From the NCBI RefSeq assembly GCF_003390375.1, contig NZ_QUOT01000001.1, positions 3,906,001-3,970,000 of the forward strand: a stretch of 64,000 nucleotides of DNA, in the 5' to 3' direction. Positions within the stretch are counted from its first letter, which is position 1. Each line of letters begins with the position of its first letter. This stretch comes from Thalassotalea euphylliae (GTDB lineage Bacteria > Pseudomonadota > Gammaproteobacteria > Enterobacterales > Alteromonadaceae). The translations under genes were made by a program, and so were the position numbers. The notes under the pieces are model-generated. The model did not search any database, was not told where the DNA came from, and was given only the letters and a program-made list of their open reading frames with translations. Positions 7,464-16,391 of the stretch are shown here, one piece after another.

Positions 7464-10400
7464 ATGCTGCGCTTACTTAGCCTGTGCTTGTTGCAGGTGT
7501 TAATCGTTGGACTTTTATTGGCGAGTACGCCTTCGGTTTCAGCACAAGATACCGGAATTCGAATTCGCGGGCCCAAAAGCACAGATGTTTTTCCTCATGA
7601 CCGCTATGGTCCTATAACCAGCAGCGATACACTATGGAAAATCGCGTTAGCGATCCGACCAGACCCTTCAGTGACGGTTTATCAAGTTATGCAGGCTTTG
7701 TATGAGATGAACCCAAATGCCTTTGCCGATAACAACCGTAACCACTTAATTAATGGCCAGTATTTACTGGTTCCACCGATTGAAAAAATTCGTCTGATTG
7801 ACCCTTATATCGCCAAAAATAGTGCGGTAAGCGACGACAAAAAGTGGCAAGGAAAAATTGCCAAAAAAGCTGAGCCAGTGGTACCAATCAAACCGGAAGA
7901 ATTGGTTGTTAAAAAGAAAGACCTAGACGCAGCTAAAGGCGAAATTAATCAACAACTACAAACCTATGACACCGAGCAGCGTCAAAAACTCGATACTATT
8001 CAACGTGATGTTTTAGACTCGATTGATGGCCTTCAAGCGATTTTGCAAGAAAATGAGGCGCTGCGTCAGCGACTTGCTAACTTCAATGACCAATTAACTT
8101 TAATGCAAGGTGAAGTGGCAAAAGGGCAAGAAGTTAAGGCACAAATGGACAGTATGCTGCAGCTGCAAAAAGAGTTGTTAGTAAAAGCTGAAGAGCGCGA
8201 ACGCCAATTGTTGCTAGAAAAGCAGCAAGCCGAGCTTGAGCAGCAAAATTGGATGTCGAGCTTGTGGTTCAAAGTGCTAATGGGTACTTTGCCAGCACTA
8301 TTAATCGCTGGCGTAATTGCCTTCTTTATTGGCCGTAAAAAGCAAGCAAAAGAAGAGCCAGTGGAAGAAATGACGCTGGAAAAACCAGCCGCGCCATCAG
8401 ATATGCCACCAGAAGCTCCAGCGCAAGAAGTGGCAAGTGAAGCAATAGAGGAAGACTTATCACTTGATGGCGAGCTGTCGCTTGATGATGAGCTTTCCAT
8501 TGATCTAACTGAGTCGGACGATGAAACAGATGATTTATTCTCTGATGATATCGACGATCTTGGTGATGACTTGCTTAATGATGATTTAAGCGATGAAGTT
8601 ATTCATTTAGACGATGAGCTAGATGAACTAGATGACCTAGAAGATATTTCGCTTGATGATGACTTGGAAAAAGTTGAAGAAGAAAGTGAGCCGCTAGAAA
8701 GTGGTGAGCTCGATCAAAGCATGCTCGATGATCTGCTTTCGGGTGATGATGGTAGCGAGGATGGTGACGCAGATAATAAGGTAGAAGAGGAAGGCGAGGC
8801 ACTTGATGGTGGTCAACTAGATCAAAGTGATCTTGACGATCTGCTTTCGGGGCTTGGCGCTGATGATGAAAGCTCAGCTGAAGATGAAGCTGACGATCTA
8901 GTTGCTCTAGAAGAAGATAGTGAGCCGTTAGCTGATGGTGAACTGGGACAAGATGACCTTGACGCATTACTTTCTGGTGCGACTGATGATGTTGCTGATG
9001 TCGATGCACCTGCTACGACCGAGGCAAGTACTGCTGATGAGATTCCAGACGGCGCCGATGTTACCGACCCAGACGATATTGATGCGCTTTTAGATAGTAT
9101 CAATGACGATGCACCAGCTGCGCCAGAAGCAAGTGCCGCTGATGAGATTCCAGATGGCGCTGATGTTACCGACCCAGACGATATTGATGCGCTTTTAGAT
9201 AGTATTGGTGACGATGCACCAGCTACGCCGGAGGCAAGTGCTGCTGATGAGATTCCAGATGGCGCTGAAGTTACCGACCCAGACGATATTGATGCGCTTT
9301 TAGATAGTATCAATGACGATGCACCAGCTGCCCCAGAAGCAACCGAAGCAAGTGCCGCTGATGAGATTCCAGATGGCGCCGATGTTACCGACCCAGATGA
9401 TATTGATGCGCTTTTAGATAGTATTAATGACGATGCACCAGCTGCGCCCGAGGCGAGTGCTGCTGATGAGATTCCAGACGGCGCCGATGTTACCGACCCA
9501 GATGATATTGATGCGCTTTTAGATAGTATTAGTGGCGATGCACCAGCTGCGCCAGAAGCAACCGAAGCAAGTGCTGCTGATGATATTCCCGATGGCGCTG
9601 ATGTTACCGACCCAGACGATATTGATGCGCTTTTAGAAAGCATTAATGGCGATACACAAGACAAGCCAGAAGCGCCCGGAGCAAATGCTGCTGATGAGAT
9701 TCCAGATGGTGCTGATGTTACCGACCCAGATGATATTGATGCGCTTTTAGAAAGCATTAATGGCGATACACCAGCCAAGCCAGAAGCGACAGAGGCAAAT
9801 GCTGCTGATGAGATTCCAGATGGCGCTGATGTTACCGACCCTGACGATATTGATGCACTTTTAGACAGCATTAATGGCGACAGTGAGACTCCGCAAGTAT
9901 CACAAGTTGACGACAGTGATATGGAGATCACCGATCCGGACGATATTGACGCATTGCTTAACAGTATCAACGGTGAAATGGGTGATAGTGGTGCAGATTC
10001 TGATGCTAGCGACGCTGAATTGGCAGCCGATCAACTGGCAGAAAATATTGATGTAAATGATGCTGCTGATATCGACCAATTGTTAGATTCTGATGAAGAA
10101 GAATTGTCTGAACATCACGCACAAATAGAGGCATTTACCGAAGAATATGTGGCTCCATTTTTAAATGCCGACTTTAGCGACATGCATGGCGATGATACTG
10201 ATGCTATGTCGGAGCCTACTGCTACTAATGACACAGTTGATGAAGCTCAACCAGAGGTGACAGAGCCAGAGCCTGAAGTGCAAGCTGAAGCTGACATGGC
10301 TGCAGATGAAATGTCAGATGACATTGATATCGACAACCTCATTGCCGATGTTCAGGCGGATCTTGATGAAGAGCAAGCTGAAGATGAACTCGATATTGGC

Positions 10401-11267
10401 GATGACTTGTTATCAGGTATTGAAACCAGTGATTTAGCGGCAGAAACTGAGCGTTCTGATTTAGATACGGAACTTGAAGCAGCTACTGATGACTTGCAGG
10501 GCATTGAAAATACCGAAGTATTGCAAGATAGCCAAGATGATATAACTGCGGATTTAGCAACTGATTTTGATGAATCAACCCTGTCAGAATTGCTTAATGA
10601 CGAAAAAGACGTTGATGCGACGGTAGAACTATCGCCGGACTTTACTGACAGCAATGTACTTGCCGATTTGTTAGCTGAAGGCGAAGCTGAACGAGAAGAA
10701 GTCACAGAAGCGAATGAAATAAAAGATATTCAAGAGCTTGATAGCTTAGACTTTGATGAACTGCTGGCCAATATTGAAGAAGAGTCAACATCATCTGATG
10801 ACGACAGCGGCTTTGATTTATCTGACGAGTTAGATATTGGTGATGAACTTGTGATTGAAGACAGTCAAGCGCATGATAACCCGTTAGCAGATGAGCTGGA
10901 GAATGAGTTAGAAATTGATCTGCTTGATGATACAAGTCAAACGTCACAATCAAATGAAAATAAGGACGATGACTTTGTTTCCGTTGATTCTCTGTTATCT
11001 GATAGCTTACAGCCAAGTACCAGCGAGCCATATCAAAAAACTAATATCGACGTTGGCTTAAATGAATTCCCAGAATTTACCAACGACGTAAATGATATTG
11101 ACGTTGATGATGACGATAACGGAATTACCGCTAAATTAGATCTCGCTAAGGTCTATTTAGAAATTGGCGACAATGAAAATGCAGAAGTCATCCTAATGGA
11201 TGTCGTTGATAACGGTGATGCTCAACAGCAATACGAGGCGCAGCAATTGTTGGAAAACCTTAAATAA
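7464..11267 (+). CDS. fimV: FimV/HubP-family polar organiser
   Basis: A large pole-organising inner-membrane protein of 1267 residues. It has a signal peptide (residues 1-27, cut near SVSA), a periplasmic LysM-like peptidoglycan-binding region (about 48-112), a coiled coil (about 150-260), one membrane segment (about 268-290) and a very acidic cytoplasmic region. Residues 520-839 contain eight tandem 35-38-residue repeats with the core DPDDIDALL plus a partial ninth. The C-terminal 50 residues (AKLDLAKVYLEIGDNENAEVILMDVV) are the conserved FimV TPR motif. Such proteins recruit chromosome-origin, flagellar and pilus systems to the pole. Ribosome site AGGAAAG. Position between asd and truA matches Vibrio and Shewanella. 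Confidence 0.93.
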   Translation: MLRLLSLCLLQVLIVGLLLASTPSVSAQDTGIRIRGPKSTDVFPHDRYGPITSSDTLWKIALAIRPDPSVTVYQVMQALYEMNPNAFADNNRNHLINGQYLLVPPIEKIRLIDPYIAKNSAVSDDKKWQGKIAKKAEPVVPIKPEELVVKKKDLDAAKGEINQQLQTYDTEQRQKLDTIQRDVLDSIDGLQAILQENEALRQRLANFNDQLTLMQGEVAKGQEVKAQMDSMLQLQKELLVKAEERERQLLLEKQQAELEQQNWMSSLWFKVLMGTLPALLIAGVIAFFIGRKKQAKEEPVEEMTLEKPAAPSDMPPEAPAQEVASEAIEEDLSLDGELSLDDELSIDLTESDDETDDLFSDDIDDLGDDLLNDDLSDEVIHLDDELDELDDLEDISLDDDLEKVEEESEPLESGELDQSMLDDLLSGDDGSEDGDADNKVEEEGEALDGGQLDQSDLDDLLSGLGADDESSAEDEADDLVALEEDSEPLADGELGQDDLDALLSGATDDVADVDAPATTEASTADEIPDGADVTDPDDIDALLDSINDDAPAAPEASAADEIPDGADVTDPDDIDALLDSIGDDAPATPEASAADEIPDGAEVTDPDDIDALLDSINDDAPAAPEATEASAADEIPDGADVTDPDDIDALLDSINDDAPAAPEASAADEIPDGADVTDPDDIDALLDSISGDAPAAPEATEASAADDIPDGADVTDPDDIDALLESINGDTQDKPEAPGANAADEIPDGADVTDPDDIDALLESINGDTPAKPEATEANAADEIPDGADVTDPDDIDALLDSINGDSETPQVSQVDDSDMEITDPDDIDALLNSINGEMGDSGADSDASDAELAADQLAENIDVNDAADIDQLLDSDEEELSEHHAQIEAFTEEYVAPFLNADFSDMHGDDTDAMSEPTATNDTVDEAQPEVTEPEPEVQAEADMAADEMSDDIDIDNLIADVQADLDEEQAEDELDIGDDLLSGIETSDLAAETERSDLDTELEAATDDLQGIENTEVLQDSQDDITADLATDFDESTLSELLNDEKDVDATVELSPDFTDSNVLADLLAEGEAEREEVTEANEIKDIQELDSLDFDELLANIEEESTSSDDDSGFDLSDELDIGDELVIEDSQAHDNPLADELENELEIDLLDDTSQTSQSNENKDDDFVSVDSLLSDSLQPSTSEPYQKTNIDVGLNEFPEFTNDVNDIDVDDDDNGITAKLDLAKVYLEIGDNENAEVILMDVVDNGDAQQQYEAQQLLENLK
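9021..9980 (+). repeat. Tandem acidic repeats inside fimV
   Basis: Eight near-identical 105-114-base units plus a degenerate ninth. Each encodes ADEIPDGADVTDPDDIDALL followed by a short Ala/Pro-rich linker. The linkers vary by a three-codon TEA insertion. DNA identity between units is very high, including at synonymous sites, pointing to recent expansion. Confidence 0.95.
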
Positions 11268-11317
11268 CTCGCTAACCCTTGATTAACCTTATCTAGAATG
11301 AGGCAGCCAACGAAAAG

Positions 11318-11346
11318 AAGTCGCTTGATAAAAAAGCGACTTTTTT
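11318..11346 (+). terminator. Rho-independent terminator after fimV
   Basis: AAGTCGCTT and AAGCGACTT form a 9-bp stem around a short A-rich loop, with a T-run. Confidence 0.9.
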
Positions 11347-11428
11347 ATGTCTTTGGCAAAGGGCTATCCGCTATGGCAATCGGCTTTTAAATCTAGGATA
11401 ATGCGCGCCAAATTATTTGGAGGCAAGT

Positions 11429-12214
11429 ATGCGGTACGCGCTCGGTATAGAATACGACGGCACAAAATATTGTGGTTGGCAAAAACAGAATCACTCACCT
11501 AGTGTGCAAGAAACACTAGAAAAATCGTTGTCACGTATCGCCGATGAACCAATAGAAGTCGTTTGTGCAGGTCGCACCGATACCGGTGTTAATGCCACCA
11601 ATCAGGTGATTCATTTTGACACAAGCAAAACTCGAAAAGATGTTGCTTGGACGCTTGGGGTGAACACTAACTTACCAAAAGATATCGCTGTGCGTTGGGT
11701 TAAATCAGTCGATGAAGATTTTCACGCCAGATTTAGCGCAAGCGCAAGGCGCTATCGCTACGTCATCAATAATTCGCCATTTAGACCTGCAATTCTTTCA
11801 ACCGGTGTTACCTTTTGTCACCATCCGTTGGATGAAAAAGCGATGCATCAAGCGGCGCAACTATTGGTTGGCGAGAATGACTTTACTTCGTTCCGCACTG
11901 TACATTGTCAAGCCAATTCACCCGTGCGTACCCTGTACCATTGCAATGTTACGCGGGTCGGTGATTTTCTGGTGTTAGACGTAAAAGGCAATGCCTTTCT
12001 GCATCATATGATCCGCAATATTGCCGGTAGTTTAATGCGTGTCGGTCGCGGCTTAGAAACCATCGACTGGATAGCAGAAGTACTGGCGGCTAAAAATCGT
12101 TGTGTCGCTGGCATGACGGCAAATGCTGGTGGCTTATACTTTGTGGACGTGGATTATCCAGAGCAGTTTGCTATTCCAAAGCGCCCACTTGGACCACTCT
12201 TTTTGCCAGATTAA
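11429..12214 (+). CDS. truA: tRNA pseudouridine(38-40) synthase
   Basis: Converts uridines 38-40 of the tRNA anticodon arm to pseudouridine. The 261 residues start MRYALGIEYDGTKYCGWQ, and the catalytic Asp51 lies in GRTDTGV. The conserved C-terminal RNA-binding part includes FLHHMIRNIAG. I chose ATG 11429 because GGAGG at 11419-11423 is an ideal ribosome site; the in-frame TTG at 11417 overlaps that site and cannot be the start. Confidence 0.95.
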   Translation: MRYALGIEYDGTKYCGWQKQNHSPSVQETLEKSLSRIADEPIEVVCAGRTDTGVNATNQVIHFDTSKTRKDVAWTLGVNTNLPKDIAVRWVKSVDEDFHARFSASARRYRYVINNSPFRPAILSTGVTFCHHPLDEKAMHQAAQLLVGENDFTSFRTVHCQANSPVRTLYHCNVTRVGDFLVLDVKGNAFLHHMIRNIAGSLMRVGRGLETIDWIAEVLAAKNRCVAGMTANAGGLYFVDVDYPEQFAIPKRPLGPLFLPD

Positions 12215-12503
12215 CCATATTCCACTTTTACTTGCATGACTGCTTGCTGGCGAGTACTTCATGCGAGCTTTAATGGCACAGTAAAGCATATTCAAGCGTT
12301 GGCTAGAATAAAAAACGCTATTTGTCTAACAAACCAGACCAGTTTTTTATAACTATCTGCATGATTCTATGGTTTAATCCTGCGATTCACTAGTTATTTA
12401 TAGGCGCTTGGTGCAAAATTGGTTAACTATCGGTTAACTCAGCATAGGCAAACTGCCGTGCGGCCAACCGTCCTGATTTCATTGCAATAGGCACAGTTAA
12501 TTT

Positions 12504-13412
12504 ATGAGCTGGATAGAAAAGATTCTCCCAAAAGCAAAGGGAACACAAAAAAGAAACATTCCAGAAGGCGTGTGGACAAAATGTAGTGCTTGTAACGCCG
12601 TACTGTATAAAGCTGAAGTAGAACGTCAGCAGTTTGTTTGTCCAAAGTGTGATCACCATATGCGCATCTCGGCGCGTAAACGCATTGAAAGCTTCCTCGA
12701 CCAAGGCGAGCGCGTTGAAATTGGTGCAGATCTAGAGCCACAAGATATTCTTAAGTTTAAAGACTCTAAACGTTATAAAGATCGTATTTCATCGGCGCAA
12801 AAATCAACCGGTGAGAAAGATGCTTTAGTGGTCATGCGTGGTGAGCTTAATGGCATGCCTGTCGTTGCTACCGCATTTGAATTCTCTTTCCTTGGCGGTT
12901 CAATGGCATCTGTTGTTGGTGCTCGTTTTGTACAAGCTGCAGAGTACTGTTTAGAGCACAATCTGCCGTTGATTTGTTTTTCTGCCAGTGGCGGCGCACG
13001 TATGCAAGAGGCATTGTTCTCGTTAATGCAGATGGCAAAAACCAGTGCCGCATTGGCCAAAATGAGCGAGAAAGGCTTGCCTTATGTGTCTGTACTGACT
13101 GACCCAACCATGGGCGGTGTATCGGCAAGTTTAGCAATGCTAGGCGATATTAATGTTGCTGAGCCGAAAGCACTAATTGGTTTTGCAGGCCCACGTGTTA
13201 TCGAACAAACGGTACGCGAAAAACTACCTGAAGGATTCCAACGCAGTGAATTCTTATTGGAGAAGGGCGCGATTGACATGATTGTTGACCGCCGTGAAAT
13301 GCGTGCAACTTTGGGCCGTATGCTGGCGAAATTTACGGGTCAGCCAAGCCTTGAGCAAGCTGATAGTAGCTCTGTAGAGCAGCCAAAAATTGAAGAGCCG
13401 GAAGCTGAGTAA
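12504..13412 (+). CDS. accD: Acetyl-CoA carboxylase carboxyltransferase subunit beta
   Basis: Beta subunit of the carboxyltransferase that makes malonyl-CoA with AccA. The 302 residues carry the N-terminal zinc ribbon (Cys27, Cys30, Cys46, Cys49) and the crotonase-fold core with CFSASGGARMQEALFSLMQM and the GFAGPRVIEQT motif. The C-terminal 20 residues are an acidic tail (EEPEAE). The 289-base upstream gap should hold its promoter. folC follows after 151 bases. Confidence 0.96.
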   Translation: MSWIEKILPKAKGTQKRNIPEGVWTKCSACNAVLYKAEVERQQFVCPKCDHHMRISARKRIESFLDQGERVEIGADLEPQDILKFKDSKRYKDRISSAQKSTGEKDALVVMRGELNGMPVVATAFEFSFLGGSMASVVGARFVQAAEYCLEHNLPLICFSASGGARMQEALFSLMQMAKTSAALAKMSEKGLPYVSVLTDPTMGGVSASLAMLGDINVAEPKALIGFAGPRVIEQTVREKLPEGFQRSEFLLEKGAIDMIVDRREMRATLGRMLAKFTGQPSLEQADSSSVEQPKIEEPEAE

Positions 13413-13425
13413 CTCGTAGTTTTAC

Positions 13426-13450
13426 AAAAAGTGTTTTGCTGACGCTTTTT
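13426..13450 (+). terminator. Probable terminator after accD
   Basis: AAAAAGTGT pairs with ACGCTTTTT (one G-T wobble) around a 7-base loop, ending in five T residues. Moderate strength; folC may still be partly cotranscribed. Confidence 0.6.
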
Positions 13451-13563
13451 ACTAATGCTATTAAACTAAATAGCTGATTTGCTCTGTAGCTTGATTCAAC
13501 TTGCCTGCAGGGCATGCTAAGGTAGCGGTATTGAAATACCTCAGATTTTGATAGCGTTACATA

Positions 13564-14853
13564 ATGAGTATAAAATCATCTGAAAGCCATTGTGATAACT
13601 GGTCGTTGTCGCAATGGCTTTGTTATTTAGAAACCATTCACAACCAAGAGATAGATCTTGGACTTGCCCGTATTAGCCAAGTGGCTGAGCGCCTCAACAT
13701 AGACTTAAGTTTTGCCAAAGTGATCACGGTTGCTGGCACCAATGGCAAAGGAACCACTTGCGCCTTTATCGAGAACTATTTACTGAGTCTGCAACAGCAA
13801 GTCGCCGTATACTCTTCACCCCATATAGAGCGCTTTAATGAGCGTTTGCGCATCAATAAAATCGATGTTGACGATCAACCTTGGATCGCAGCATTAACGG
13901 CGGTGGAACAAGCACGAGCGGAAATTTCCCTCACTTACTATGAATTTACCACTTTAGCGGGCTTGCTTATTTTGCAGCAACAACAGCCAAGTTACATTAT
14001 TTTGGAAGTTGGTTTAGGTGGTCGCCTTGATGCGACTAACATGATAGATGCCGATATTGCTGTGGTGACTTCTGTAGATTTGGATCATCAAGCATTTTTG
14101 GGGAACACACGCGAAGCCATTGGCTTTGAAAAAGCGGGCATTTTCCGCAGCAATAAACCTGCGATTGTTGGTGAGCCTGATATGCCTGCATCAGTGGCTA
14201 AGCATGGCGAGGATATTGGCGCTGAGCTACTTGCCCGAGGTGTAGCTTTTAACATCAGCAAACAGGAAAACTGCTGGCGATGGCAGCAAATTAGCGCTTA
14301 CAGCGTTTATGACGACCTGCAATTACCACATATTCCGCTAGATAATGTTGCGACAGGGCTAATGGTGCTGACAGAGCTAAATGTCGAGCTTAATGTTGGG
14401 CGGATCAATCAAGTTATCGCACAAACCAAAGTGGCAGGGCGTACAGAGGTGTTTAAGGGCAAGGAGGAGGATGATTTCAAAGGCGATATTATGCTTGATG
14501 TCGCGCATAACCCTCACGCGGCAAAACATCTAGCGCAAACGATTAACCGCCTTGGTTATAGCAAAGTACATGCTGTCGTTGGTATGCTAAAAGATAAAGA
14601 TATTAGTGTAACACTAGCAGAGCTGACCACAAGTGTTGATGCTTGGTACTTTGCGTCATTGTCTGGCCCAAGAGCAGCAAGCGCTCAAGAAATCAACAGC
14701 TTAGTTGATGAACTTGCACTAACAGGTAATTGTTTTGACAATGTTGAACATGCCTTTACAATGGCAAAAAACAAGGCTAATGCCGATGAGTTGGTATTAG
14801 TGTTTGGTTCCTTTTTTACCGTTGCTGAAATAAGGCCATTATTGGTTGGTTAA
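13564..14853 (+). CDS. folC: Bifunctional dihydrofolate/folylpolyglutamate synthase
   Basis: Adds glutamate to dihydropteroate and then to folates, using ATP. The 429 residues show the Mur-ligase-like ATP loop GTNGKGT (58-64), the omega-loop region SSPHIERFNERLRIN, and EVGLGGRLDATN. The C-terminal domain includes LDVAHNPHAA, typical of FolC. Position between accD and dedD is conserved in gammaproteobacteria. Confidence 0.95.
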   Translation: MSIKSSESHCDNWSLSQWLCYLETIHNQEIDLGLARISQVAERLNIDLSFAKVITVAGTNGKGTTCAFIENYLLSLQQQVAVYSSPHIERFNERLRINKIDVDDQPWIAALTAVEQARAEISLTYYEFTTLAGLLILQQQQPSYIILEVGLGGRLDATNMIDADIAVVTSVDLDHQAFLGNTREAIGFEKAGIFRSNKPAIVGEPDMPASVAKHGEDIGAELLARGVAFNISKQENCWRWQQISAYSVYDDLQLPHIPLDNVATGLMVLTELNVELNVGRINQVIAQTKVAGRTEVFKGKEEDDFKGDIMLDVAHNPHAAKHLAQTINRLGYSKVHAVVGMLKDKDISVTLAELTTSVDAWYFASLSGPRAASAQEINSLVDELALTGNCFDNVEHAFTMAKNKANADELVLVFGSFFTVAEIRPLLVG

Positions 14854-14924
14854 ATCGCAGCAGTGGTGATTGATTTAAAGCAGACAATCGATAAGAGTTG
14901 TTGAATTAGCCAGAGGAGTTGCGC

Positions 14925-15599
14925 TTGTCTACCCCGTTTCAAAATAGATTGGTTGGCACGATAATCGTTGCAGCAGCACTGATCATTTTCTTGCCGGATA
15001 TTCTTGATGGTGAGAAAGAAAGCTATCAGGCTGATTTTGAGGCGATCCCGCAAGCGCCAAAATTTGAGGGTGCGATAGCACATAAAGCCTTCCCTGAAGA
15101 AAAACTAGCTGCAATCCCTAAGTCGGATATTAGCGATGAAGAGCCGATAGATGATCAGCTAGCAACTATGGCAACCGCAGGTACAGCTAATTCCGAGCAG
15201 GCGATTAACGGCAATGAGAGTGATTTAAGTACGTCGCAGGTTAGTAAGAACAACACAACGGTAGCAACGCCTGCCAAGAAAGAAGCTAAGATTGCGATGA
15301 ACGCTTCTACAGTGTCAAAAGCAACGCCTAAATTGCCACCTGTGAAGAAAGACCAGTACGCATGGGTAATTCACTTAGGTAGCTTTAAACACAAAAAGAA
15401 TGTCGACGATTTAATGGCAAAATTAAAAGGCGCTGGTTACACCGCCTTTACCCAGCCAATTAAAACGCAAAAAGGTACATTAACGAAAGTGATTATTGGC
15501 CCTAACTTGCACAAAGCAGAGCTTGAAAAAGCCATCCCTAAGTTGAAAAGCTTAACCAGCGTGCAAGGCAGAATAGCCAAGTTTAAAGTGACTAAATAA
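14925..15599 (+). CDS. dedD: SPOR-domain cell-division protein DedD
   Basis: Inner-membrane division protein that binds septal peptidoglycan. The 224 residues have one N-terminal membrane segment (VGTIIVAAALIIFLPDIL), a disordered Thr/Lys-rich linker and a C-terminal SPOR domain (about 140-224, WVIHLGSFKHKKNVDDLMAKL). The start is TTG 14925: GAGGAG at 14913-14918 is well spaced, and STPFQNRLVGT aligns with the E. coli start ASKFQNRLVGT. The in-frame TTG at 14919 abuts the ribosome site. Part of folC-dedD-cvpA-purF. Confidence 0.88.
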   Translation: MSTPFQNRLVGTIIVAAALIIFLPDILDGEKESYQADFEAIPQAPKFEGAIAHKAFPEEKLAAIPKSDISDEEPIDDQLATMATAGTANSEQAINGNESDLSTSQVSKNNTTVATPAKKEAKIAMNASTVSKATPKLPPVKKDQYAWVIHLGSFKHKKNVDDLMAKLKGAGYTAFTQPIKTQKGTLTKVIIGPNLHKAELEKAIPKLKSLTSVQGRIAKFKVTK

Positions 15600-15871
15600 C
15601 CTCAGAATTGGATAACTAATGGGCTTCTAGCGGCTATTTTTACTGCTTTCAGCGTTAAATTTACTTGCAATAGACTAGCTATTGACGCGCAAATTTGCCT
15701 TGATATCAGCAAAAATTTCTCGCTACAAGGAAATGATAAATTTAAGTGTGTGCATTTATTGATGACTCACTATTTTTTATCCAAACCTAAGGTTAAATAA
15801 ATAAAAATATATTAACAATGGCGTTCATCTGTTAGAATGCGCGCCACTAATTTCTTGAGATTACTCAGTAT

Positions 15872-16354
15872 ATGGTTTGGATAGACTATGCCATTCTAGC
15901 TATTATTGGCATATCAACCTTGATTAGTTTGGTTCGTGGATTTGTTAAAGAAGCGATCTCACTTGTGGTATGGATTGGCGCCTTTTTTATCGCCAGCTCT
16001 TTTTATCCTAACCTCGCTGCCTTACTCACTAATATCTCTGAACACCTCCTGCGCAACGCCGCAGCTATCGCCATTCTCTTTATTTCCACCTTAATTCTTG
16101 GTGCCTTAGTCAACTATGTTGTTAGTCAGCTGGTGCAAAAAACTGGTCTGTCTGGTACTGATCGCGTGCTTGGTTTGGCATTTGGTGGCTTGCGAGGGGT
16201 GTTAATTGTCAGTGCCTTATTGTTCTTTATGGACGCATTTACGGCTTCGTCGGCGACGCCATGGTGGCAAAGTTCGACCCTGATCCCAGAGTTTACTTTA
16301 GTAATAGAGTGGTTTTTTGAGTACCTCAAGCAATCTTCAAGTTTTTTAACTTAA
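15872..16354 (+). CDS. cvpA: CvpA family membrane protein
   Basis: A 160-residue inner-membrane protein with four predicted membrane segments (residues about 3-22, 30-48, 65-88 and 104-122). It matches CvpA in length and order (WIDYAILAIIGISTLISLVRGFVKEA). CvpA is needed for colicin V production and envelope homeostasis in E. coli; the molecular function is unsettled. It is 37 bases from purF, as in other gammaproteobacteria, so the two are probably cotranscribed. Confidence 0.92.
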   Translation: MVWIDYAILAIIGISTLISLVRGFVKEAISLVVWIGAFFIASSFYPNLAALLTNISEHLLRNAAAIAILFISTLILGALVNYVVSQLVQKTGLSGTDRVLGLAFGGLRGVLIVSALLFFMDAFTASSATPWWQSSTLIPEFTLVIEWFFEYLKQSSSFLT

Positions 16355-16391
16355 TTCACTTAGTAAAACACACTCGTCGGAGAACAGGTTT

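Noticed and set aside
8822..9970. Long reverse-strand open frame (382 codons) opposite the fimV repeats
   Set aside because: Ser/Ala-rich repetitive product that mirrors the fimV repeat; no ribosome site, and fimV on the plus strand is clearly real.
9021..9980. Possible CRISPR-like or mobile repeat array
   Set aside because: In-frame coding repeats of a large acidic protein, with no unique spacers.
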